Below are positions 6,858 through 12,312 of a stretch of DNA of 12,312 nucleotides, one piece after another. The stretch lies in contig JAKCCC010000018.1 in assembly GCA_021838985.1 (NCBI GenBank), forward strand, positions 1 through 12,312. Direction: 5' to 3'. The DNA comes from Planctomycetota bacterium. GTDB taxonomy: Bacteria > Planctomycetota > Phycisphaerae > WQYP01. The notes under the pieces are model-generated. The model was not told where the DNA came from. It was given only the letters and a program-made list of their open reading frames with translations, and did not search any database. The position numbers were made by a program, and so were the translations under genes. Numbering within the stretch: position 1 is the stretch's first letter; every line of letters begins with the position of its first letter.

Positions 6858-8006
6858 TTATAAGGAAGCGTTGTAATCATCCACGACCTGGCCGACCAGC
6901 CGCACCCGCTCAATATCACCGTGCGAGGAAACTTCATCGCTCACGCCCAGGATCAGATGGGGGGCGAACCGGTCGATACATTCTTTCGCGCAGTCGACGA
7001 TGGTTTGTTCGTTGAAGGTGGACTCGAAATAGACGGCCGGAATGCCGTCCAGCAGGAACATATCGCCCAGAGCCTGCTTGGTCTCTCTCAGCGTCACATC
7101 GCCCTGGGGCAGCGGCGTGATGGCTTCAATGCCATCCAAGCCGGTATCCTTGGCGTACGGCAGAAGCGGTTTGCAGAATCCGTCCCAGTGGGAGCACACA
7201 AATTTACCTGCCGCATGCAGCAGCTCACAACGCCGTTGGTATACGGGTAAAATATATTTCTCAAATAATGCCGGCGAAGTGGAGCTGGCAAGGTTGTCGC
7301 CGAAGTTGATAATGCGAATCGGGCTGGCGTTGATTACTGCAATAAGCCGCTCCTGGGATAGATTCAGGGCTTCGAAATAGCGGGCGCAGACGCTCGGATA
7401 GTCGTGCAAAGCGTAGATCGCGGCTTCCACCCCCATGTCCTCCACATACAACTGCTGAATGGTCGTGCGGCAAATAAACATCGTCGGGGCGCCTAGCCCC
7501 CGCCATTCGGCTCCGACACGATCGAACGCAGCCTGGTCCCAGGACCAGGTAGTCCGTTCCGCACGCCAGGCGGCGATTTTCATATCTTGTTCACCGGCAA
7601 TGGGCCATTTGATCGGTTCGTGCCACGGGCTTTCTTTGTGGACACGATACACCGCGCGTTGGGTGCCCACGGGCGTATCCCAGCACAACTCATAATCAGC
7701 GCCGCTGAGGTCGTGGCGGGAAAAATGGACGGCGGCATCCTCCCTGCGTTGAAACGAGGCATTATATTCATAGATGCGGTTGGAGCAACCCAGCGCGCGG
7801 TACAGTTGGGGCAGCGTCATGCCCGTATAAGGCGCCGGTAGGGGTTCACCCGCGAATATCTTGTCGGTATACCACGCCAGGATCCGCGGCTGCCAGATAA
7901 TTTTGCCGCCGGAGTGTCCAAAGACTACGTCGAGATGCAGACGTTCCAAGTCGCTGTGGCGATGATCGGTGGGCCGGCCGGTCACCATGCCCGAAGCCGT
8001 ATCCAT
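6858..8006 (-). CDS. UroD-family protein (uroporphyrinogen decarboxylase / methyltransferase-like)
   Basis: A 382-residue TIM-barrel protein of the uroporphyrinogen decarboxylase superfamily. Recognisable stretches are INFGDNLASSTSP followed by LFEKYILPVYQR (about 233-257), the core CSHWDG (271-276), LDGIEAI (290-296) and the C-terminal LILGVSDEV...VVDDYN pattern. It is unlikely to be HemE: it sits in a sugar operon and lacks the haem-pathway context. Related corrinoid methyltransferases (MtaA/MtbA/CmuA) bind zinc through HxC; here the aligned motif appears to be His273-Trp-Asp275, with Cys271 before the His. The reaction is unknown. The open frame runs upstream to 8213, but those 69 codons are Arg-rich and noise-like; ATG 8006 has a strong SD. 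It is translationally close to the GH2 gene (12-bp gap). Confidence 0.85.
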   Translation of the reverse strand: MDTASGMVTGRPTDHRHSDLERLHLDVVFGHSGGKIIWQPRILAWYTDKIFAGEPLPAPYTGMTLPQLYRALGCSNRIYEYNASFQRREDAAVHFSRHDLSGADYELCWDTPVGTQRAVYRVHKESPWHEPIKWPIAGEQDMKIAAWRAERTTWSWDQAAFDRVGAEWRGLGAPTMFICRTTIQQLYVEDMGVEAAIYALHDYPSVCARYFEALNLSQERLIAVINASPIRIINFGDNLASSTSPALFEKYILPVYQRRCELLHAAGKFVCSHWDGFCKPLLPYAKDTGLDGIEAITPLPQGDVTLRETKQALGDMFLLDGIPAVYFESTFNEQTIVDCAKECIDRFAPHLILGVSDEVSSHGDIERVRLVGQVVDDYNASL

Positions 8007-8011
8007 GTCTG

Positions 8012-8019
8012 CCTTCCTT
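8012..8019 (-). promoter_or_regulatory. Shine-Dalgarno site that decides the UroD-like start
   Basis: AAGGAAGG on the minus strand ends 5 nt before ATG 8006. It is the strongest SD near this gene and argues against the longer open frame that starts at 8213. Confidence 0.75.
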
Positions 8020-8163
8020 TCGCAGAACTGTTGGCCGGAGCTAAACCTGCTGGAGGATACTGGATAGACTTGGATTTTGCACCGCCGATTTGCCTTCTCC
8101 AACCCACCCCTTCGCCAACGCCAGGCCGTGAACCGTAGCGGCAAGCCCCCTCGTCTTAAAGTG

Positions 8164-8212
8164 GCTGGTTTGCAGGCGCCCCGCGCCAGCTGGTTCTGGG
8201 CGTCCCGCGCCA
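8164..8212. repeat. Imperfect 25-bp tandem duplication
   Basis: Copy one is 8164-8188 and copy two 8189-8212. Both begin GCTGGTT and end CCCGCGCCA, with one indel and a few changes between. It lies in the untranslated gap upstream of the UroD-like gene. Confidence 0.55.
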
Positions 8213-8396
8213 AACGGCAAGGGTGGCGGGGTCGGCCGTTGCGCGCCTCACCCCCAAAATGAGCTGTTGGCGCGCCCGCCCCACGCCGTCAGCTGCCCAA
8301 CAGGGCGTCGTCAGCCGCCGTTTTACGGCACCTGCGTTCCGCGGGCGGCCATCGAACGTCGTTTGAAACACCGGCGCTGAATGGGCCGCCCACGCG

Positions 8397-9251
8397 TCAT
8401 CCTTTCAGTCCCGTCGTGGCGATTCCCTCAATAAAGGTTCGCTGGGCGATGAAAAACAGCAGCAACACGGGCAGCATCACCAGCACACTGGCCGCCATCA
8501 GCATATTCCAGGAGGTCCCGCCGTGCTGGGACTGGAAACTCTGCAGACCCAGCGCCAGGGTGAATTGGCTGGCCCGCTGCAGGTAGATCAGCGGACCCAA
8601 AAAGTCGTTCCACACTCCCAAGAAGGCGAACAGCGCCACCACGCTTAAAGCCGGCTTGGACAACGGCAAGATGATGCGCGTAAAAATGCCTAACTCCGAA
8701 CAGCCATCCAGCCGGGCCGCCTCGGAGAGTTCCTCGGGGATGGTCATAAAAAATTGGCGCAGCAGGAAGATATTGAAAGCCGAACCAAACCATGCCGGTA
8801 TCCAGAGGGGTTTAAACGTCCCCAGAAAGGGGATACCCGTATGCGCGCCCAACCAGTGAAAAACGATGAAGACGGAGACCATGGTCACGGGGAAGGGAAT
8901 CATCATCGTGGAGAGCATCAGGGCAAACAGCACCCCGCGTCCCCTAAAGCGGATGCAGGCAAAACCGTAGGCCGCCAGTGCACTGGAGATCACGGTCCCC
9001 GTGACGACCAGCACGGCGATAATCAAGCTGTTGCGTGTCCAGAGCAGAAAATGATACTGCCGGGTGTTGAACAGGTCCAGGTAATTGCGCCATCGCCAAG
9101 GATGGGGCCACCACTGGGGAGGATAGGCCGCCGCACCCGCAACGGTTTTCACGCTTGTGGCAAGCATCCACAGAAACGGCGCCGCCGCGGTCGCGCATAT
9201 CGCAATCAGTGCGACGTGGATCACAATTCTTCGGAAGCGTTTTTTTCGCAT
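8397..9251 (-). CDS. Sugar ABC importer permease, MalG/LacG/UgpE type
   Basis: A 284-residue inner-membrane protein of the carbohydrate uptake (CUT1) importer class. It has a basic N-terminus (MRKKRFRR), a first membrane helix at about 9-31, then further hydrophobic helices consistent with six in all. The EAA loop that docks the ATPase is clear: EELSEAARLDG with IILPLSKP following (about 173-200), and the family-typical LGVWNDFLGPL (211-221) is present. It is the second of the permease pair and lies 110 bp downstream of the first, in the usual order binding protein, first permease, second permease. Its SD is weak: the nearest AGG is about 11 nt before ATG 9251. No ATPase gene follows, so an ATPase shared with other importers is likely (inference). 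Confidence 0.95.
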   Translation of the reverse strand: MRKKRFRRIVIHVALIAICATAAAPFLWMLATSVKTVAGAAAYPPQWWPHPWRWRNYLDLFNTRQYHFLLWTRNSLIIAVLVVTGTVISSALAAYGFACIRFRGRGVLFALMLSTMMIPFPVTMVSVFIVFHWLGAHTGIPFLGTFKPLWIPAWFGSAFNIFLLRQFFMTIPEELSEAARLDGCSELGIFTRIILPLSKPALSVVALFAFLGVWNDFLGPLIYLQRASQFTLALGLQSFQSQHGGTSWNMLMAASVLVMLPVLLLFFIAQRTFIEGIATTGLKG

Positions 9252-9256
9252 CGGAA

Positions 9257-9268
9257 ATCAGGCCTGAT
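9257..9268. repeat. 12-bp perfect palindrome between permease genes
   Basis: ATCAGGCCTGAT is a perfect palindrome just upstream of the second permease start. It occupies the place where its SD would be expected, so it may weaken initiation or reflect chance. No function can be assigned. Confidence 0.3.
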
Positions 9269-9361
9269 CACTCTGCACCGTAGATTTTGCCCCCTGCTCC
9301 GGGGTAATGCCGCGTCCCTCCAACAGGGGAACGAAAATCCGAACCCGACGCTCGAACATCC

Positions 9362-10252
9362 CTACCGCCCCTGGTAATGGACCCAGTGCCTGGCGCTCCA
9401 GAATGCCAGGCCTGTCAACGCCAGCACTAGCAGAAACTGTACCCACGCCATGGCGCTGGCGTAGCCCATGCGCAGATAGCGAAACGCGTTATCGTAAAGG
9501 TACATAGTGTAGAAATAGGTCGCCCGCGCCGGCCCGCCGCCGGTCATGATGTAGGGCGCGGTGAAGTTCTGCACCACACCGATAACCGCCATGACCAGAT
9601 TGAAGAAGATCACTGGCGAGATGCACGGTAGCGTCACATGCCAGATCCTGTCTAAACCACCGGCCCCATCGATCTCGGCCGCCTCGTACAGCTCCCGCGG
9701 CACGTCCTGCAAACCCGCTAGGTAGATCACCACCGTGTTGCCAATGCCCCAGAAACTCATCAGGGCCAGCGACGGCATGGCCCAGCGCGGCGAAACCAGC
9801 CAGCCCGGCGGATGTGCCACGCCCAGCTTTTGCAGCACCAGGTTGATCAGCCCCAGCTTGGAATTAAATAGCCACAGCCAGATCATTGCGCCCGCCACGG
9901 CGGGCGTCAGCGAAGGCAAAAAAATTAGGGTACGGTAAATCGACAAACCGCGAATTTTGCTGTTGAGCAGCAAAGCCGCCCCAATGGCGATGGCCATGCC
10001 CAACGGCAGCGCCAGCAGGGCGTAGTACAGCGTGTTCCATAGGGACTGCCAGAATACACCGTCGTGGACCAGGTCCGTGTAATTTTGCGCGCCCACGAAT
10101 ACCGGCGGCTGGAGCAGCGGGTAGTTGCACAAGCTGAAGTACGCCGACAGACCGATGGGTATCGCCGTGAACGCGGCGAAGCCAATCATCCACGGTGATA
10201 AAAAGGCCAGGCCCTTCACCAGATTGCGTAACTCACTGCGGCTTGTGGCCAT
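9362..10252 (-). CDS. Sugar ABC importer permease, MalF/LacF/UgpA type
   Basis: A 296-residue inner-membrane permease of the CUT1 family. Hydrophobic helices begin at about residue 12 (LVKGLAFLSPWMIGF), and the typical NTLYYALLALPLGM and RTLIFLPSLTP segments are present. The ATPase-docking EAA loop reads YEAAEIDGAGGLDRIWHVTLP (190-209 region), a good match to the consensus. It pairs with the second permease downstream and receives sugar from the binding protein encoded upstream (63-bp gap). ATG 10252 is preferred over the in-frame GTG at 10261 because GAGG (10261-10264, minus strand) stands 8 nt before the ATG but overlaps the GTG. Substrate specificity cannot be read from the permease. Confidence 0.95.
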   Translation of the reverse strand: MATSRSELRNLVKGLAFLSPWMIGFAAFTAIPIGLSAYFSLCNYPLLQPPVFVGAQNYTDLVHDGVFWQSLWNTLYYALLALPLGMAIAIGAALLLNSKIRGLSIYRTLIFLPSLTPAVAGAMIWLWLFNSKLGLINLVLQKLGVAHPPGWLVSPRWAMPSLALMSFWGIGNTVVIYLAGLQDVPRELYEAAEIDGAGGLDRIWHVTLPCISPVIFFNLVMAVIGVVQNFTAPYIMTGGGPARATYFYTMYLYDNAFRYLRMGYASAMAWVQFLLVLALTGLAFWSARHWVHYQGR

Positions 10253-10315
10253 CAGGGACACCTCGCGGGGTCCAATTTTCGATCTTGGGCTGTATCAAGC
10301 AGGCAAATCCCCGCA

Positions 10316-11761
10316 TTATTTCCGCCGCAGCCGTGCGTCCGCTTCATATTCGTCGTATTCCCGTTGCAGGCGCCGCTGCGCCTCCGCGAGAGCTTGGCGC
10401 GGCGTGGCCTGCAGCAACGCTACGCGCTCGGCCGCCACGGTCATCTCGTTATTAAACTGCCGTATGATCGGTATGCGCGGCCAGGCATGGGCGTTGGGAC
10501 TGCGGGCAAGTTTTTCAAATACGTCGATGTATGGGTTAGGGCTGTGGTCGAGAAAATTCCGGCTAACCTTCCTCAGCGGTGAATTCGTGCTGTGCATCAT
10601 GCACAGGTGCTCCATTACCTTCTGGCGGTTAACGTAGGCAATAAAAGCAAAAGCCTGTCGTGGATGCCGCGCCCCACGCGGAATCACAAGGCTGTCAAAT
10701 CCTGCGAAGGTCACGTCCTTAAGCCCCGGCACGGCGGAGGGGAACGGGGCGTAGGCCCAGGCATAGTTCTTGACCCTTTGGGCCAGTGGCATCTTCAGTT
10801 CCGCCTTTTTGGGCCAGTGCAACGTCGACATGGATGGCTTCAGGTGCCAGATGGCGTCCGCCCACCAGGGTCCTTGCATTTCCATCACCAGTTGGCCGGA
10901 GATAAACGGGTCCTGGGGCGAGTCGAACTGGCCCAGCGCCGATTCGAACGCCAACACCCTCGACGGCCCAAGCCAGCGCGAATAGCTTGCGATCCAGCGG
11001 TAGGTCCGGATTATAGCGGGGCTGGTCAGTGTAAAGCGGCTGTTCCGCGGATTCCACGCCTGGCCGCCAAACCAAAGGTAAAGCAGCGAGGCGTCCGAAC
11101 CGATGAGCGGCAGAAACCCTACGCGGACCAATTGATGATGTGGACCAAATTTGGTCAGCACGCGCGCGTACCGATCGAGCTGGCTGATCGTCCTTGGCGG
11201 CTCGTTGGGATTGAGCCCGGCCGCCCGGAGCTTGGTCGCGTCTCGCTTGAAGATCTGCTTGTTGTACAACAGGGCGAGCGCCATGGGGTTGCAAACGAGG
11301 GCGTAGAGGTGGCCGTGGTAATGGCACTGGCGCCAGTACACAGGCAGATATGTTTTGGAAGTTATGCCGTACTGTTTGGCGTATTTGCCAAGCGGGGTTA
11401 AGGCTCCCAATGCGGCGTACGGAATAATATCCGCCTCCCACATGCCGGCAACGTCCGGTGGCACGCCCGAGGCGGTTGAGATCAGGACCTTCTGTTGGAT
11501 GTCGCTGACGGAGAAGTAACGTACGAAGATGTGGCGCCGCCGGCCTACGGTTCGGTTGAAAGCGTTGACGATACGCCGCATCTGGTTGGCTTCGTAGCCC
11601 GTGAATTTATCCCAGTACTCCACCACGACGCAGCCTCGTGGAGCCACGGCGCCGCGCGGTCCGAACATCACCACGGCTAGTCCCGCGCCGACGATAGCGG
11701 TCATAAGGGCGGTTTTTATGCCTCGGCGTATTGAGATCACTGCGGCGCTCGCGCTATACAT
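10316..11761 (-). CDS. Sugar ABC importer solute-binding protein
   Basis: A protein of about 481 residues of the family 1 extracellular solute-binding class. The N-terminus has a basic stretch (IRRGIK) and a hydrophobic segment (about 17-34) that acts as signal or membrane anchor. There is no clear lipobox: the only nearby Cys (44, in APRGC) has no proper lipobox before it. The mature part opens with VEYWDKFTGYEANQM and a VNAFNR segment, typical of sugar-binding proteins, followed by PPDVAGMWEAD and, late, APFPSAVPGLKDVTFAG and a long charged C-terminal helix. It captures the substrate for the two permeases encoded downstream. The start is uncertain: ATG 11761 gives the best signal sequence but has no good SD; the frame stays open to 11863, with another ATG at 11821, and ATG 11704 is a shorter option. 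Confidence 0.9.
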   Translation of the reverse strand: MYSASAAVISIRRGIKTALMTAIVGAGLAVVMFGPRGAVAPRGCVVVEYWDKFTGYEANQMRRIVNAFNRTVGRRRHIFVRYFSVSDIQQKVLISTASGVPPDVAGMWEADIIPYAALGALTPLGKYAKQYGITSKTYLPVYWRQCHYHGHLYALVCNPMALALLYNKQIFKRDATKLRAAGLNPNEPPRTISQLDRYARVLTKFGPHHQLVRVGFLPLIGSDASLLYLWFGGQAWNPRNSRFTLTSPAIIRTYRWIASYSRWLGPSRVLAFESALGQFDSPQDPFISGQLVMEMQGPWWADAIWHLKPSMSTLHWPKKAELKMPLAQRVKNYAWAYAPFPSAVPGLKDVTFAGFDSLVIPRGARHPRQAFAFIAYVNRQKVMEHLCMMHSTNSPLRKVSRNFLDHSPNPYIDVFEKLARSPNAHAWPRIPIIRQFNNEMTVAAERVALLQATPRQALAEAQRRLQREYDEYEADARLRRK

Positions 11762-12094
11762 GGCCGTCGGGAAGCGGGCACGTGGCCCTGGCCTACCTCC
11801 AACCCCAGCCACGCCCACCATACTCCGTTCGGCCCATACTGAGGCATATGTTCGACACGGCAATTAGTGGGATATCTGATTCGGTATTTCGGTATTATTG
11901 CCGCAAAATCAGTATTTTTCCGCATCTTTCGCTCCCTATAAGGTACCGCCAGAGGCCGCGTTGAGTACAGTTCCCGGCCAAAAGCTGAAATCGCAGATGG
12001 GAGCACGGCCACGCGGCTGATATAATGTACTGTGGTGACAAGGCATTGGCGGTCGTTCATCGTTTTTCTTTTCGCGGCGACGGACGGCTGGCGG
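11762..12094 (-). other. Upstream region of the importer operon
   Basis: About 330 bp between the partial gene at the right edge and the binding-protein gene. The part at about 11860-11945 is richer in A+T than its surroundings and holds the repeat cluster described separately. No clean minus-strand sigma-70 promoter was found, and no terminator follows the partial gene's stop. A minus-strand open frame of 107 codons (11737-12060) crosses most of it, but it resembles no known protein and overlaps the binding-protein start, so it is not called. Confidence 0.4.
11876..11912 (-). promoter_or_regulatory. Operator-like repeat cluster upstream of the importer genes
   Basis: Read on the plus strand: a perfect tandem 8-mer TCGGTATT (11881-11888 and 11889-11896), then the odd-centred palindrome TTGCCGCAA (11898-11906), all enclosed by the inverted repeat CTGATT (11876-11881) / AATCAG (11907-11912). 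The density of repeats within 37 bp, about 115-150 nt before the probable start, suits a transcription-factor site controlling the transporter. No regulator gene is in the window, so the protein that binds it is unknown. Confidence 0.4.
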
Positions 12095-12312
12095 TCACGC
12101 CGCTCCGGGCCGGTTGCTCAGGACAATCGCTCCGTGCCCGCCCAGGGCGAAGTGCAGCGTTGATCCCCGGCGCCGGTACGATGCCGGGATGCCAACCACG
12201 CTGCTATCCACGATCACATGGGCCTGTGGCCAGAGCGCACCGATTTCTACTTCGCCGCGCTGCGGCGAATGATTCAGCACGGTGAGAAACTCCCGGCCGT
12301 CTGCTCGGCGCG
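12095..12312 (-). CDS. C-terminal fragment of a probable glycoside hydrolase (5' end beyond window)
   Basis: The last 72 codons of a minus-strand gene that continues past the right edge; TGA stop at 12095-12097. The fragment begins ADGREFLTVLNHSP and continues as alternating beta-strand-like stretches to FALGGHGAIVLSNRP. This matches the small all-beta domain that closes beta-galactosidase-type (for example GH42) and amylase-like enzymes, where a conserved 'LNHS' strand is followed by a strand ending in a 'G..VL' motif. The exact family cannot be set from the fragment. It lies about 330 bp upstream of the binding-protein gene on the same strand, so it may be part of the same sugar-use cluster. 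Confidence 0.6.
   Translation of the reverse strand, partial: RRADGREFLTVLNHSPQRGEVEIGALWPQAHVIVDSSVVGIPASYRRRGSTLHFALGGHGAIVLSNRPGAA

Larger units (their letters stand above)
8007..8396 (-). other. Long structured gap inside the minus-strand gene cluster
   Basis: There are 390 bp without a convincing gene between permease 2 and the UroD-like gene. Contents: an inverted repeat CTGTTGG (8264-8270) / CCAACAG (8297-8303); a short hairpin GCCGT/ACGGC with 3-nt loop (8317-8329); a direct repeat of GTCAGCTGCC and GTCAGCCGCC (8288 and 8310); and an imperfect 25-bp tandem repeat (8164-8212). No T-tract follows these stems on the minus strand. The region may separate transporter expression from enzyme expression, by partial termination, mRNA processing or an internal promoter. 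Short minus-strand frames here look random. Confidence 0.4.

Noticed and set aside
8007..8213. A 69-residue N-terminal extension of the UroD-like protein
   Set aside because: The extension is Arg-rich and low in family-like sequence, and a strong SD stands just before the internal ATG at 8006.
9258..9359. A 33-codon minus-strand frame between the two permease genes (begins MFERRVRIF)
   Set aside because: Its ATG lies 2 nt after the permease stop, but the SD is poor, the sequence matches nothing recognisable, and 110-bp gaps often contain such frames by chance.
12021..12026. Perfect TATAAT on the plus strand
   Set aside because: No acceptable -35 lies 16-18 bp upstream and no plus-strand gene follows; downstream is the antisense strand of the partial hydrolase gene.
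11737..12060. A 107-codon minus-strand frame in the gap upstream of the binding protein
   Set aside because: It overlaps the binding-protein start in another frame, has no known domain, and crosses the repeat cluster; it looks like chance.
1..12312. CRISPR array, tRNA, rRNA, insertion sequence or toxin-antitoxin system
   Set aside because: No regularly spaced repeats, no cloverleaf or rRNA-like stretches, and no transposase or toxin-like protein was seen on reading both strands.

Overview
The window is GC-rich bacterial DNA, with compact genes and clear Shine-Dalgarno (SD) sites. It reads as part of a carbohydrate-use region. Several traits together suggest the Planctomycetota/Verrucomicrobiota (PVC) group, possibly a Phycisphaerae-like lineage: a Tat-exported glycoside hydrolase family 2 enzyme with a DUF4982-type tail, a uroporphyrinogen-decarboxylase-like protein in a sugar operon, an ATPase-less sugar ABC importer, and an AP_endonuc_2/Gfo-Idh-MocA protein pair. 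This placement is inference; there is no rRNA or other marker gene here.

Layout, left to right. Positions 1-339 are non-coding leader DNA with a pair of related palindromes (10-67) and a nested hairpin (208-242). A plus-strand gene (340-2229) encodes one polypeptide that joins a xylose-isomerase-like TIM barrel to a Gfo/Idh/MocA NAD(P)-dependent oxidoreductase. It is followed on the plus strand by dihydrolipoyl dehydrogenase (2387-3802), whose gene converges with the rest of the window across a gap of about 100 bp.

Everything from 3906 to 12312 lies on the minus strand. In transcription order it holds the 3' end of a gene that looks like a glycoside hydrolase C-terminal domain (12095-12312, cut by the window edge), a gap of about 330 bp with operator-like repeats, a sugar solute-binding protein (10316-11761), two importer permeases (9362-10252 and 8397-9251), a structured gap of about 390 bp, a UroD-family protein (6858-8006), and a large secreted GH2 enzyme (3906-6845). 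The last two genes are only 12 bp apart.

Working model (inference): an exported GH2 enzyme trims a glycoside outside the cytoplasm, the importer takes up the product, and cytoplasmic enzymes process it. Those would be the UroD-like protein and possibly the TIM-barrel/oxidoreductase fusion, acting by a redox (3-keto) route. No importer ATPase is present, so it must come from elsewhere. The most distinctive items are the TIM-barrel/oxidoreductase fusion, the UroD-like protein with Asp where related methyltransferases have a zinc Cys, and the extra beta-sandwich module inserted in the GH2 enzyme.
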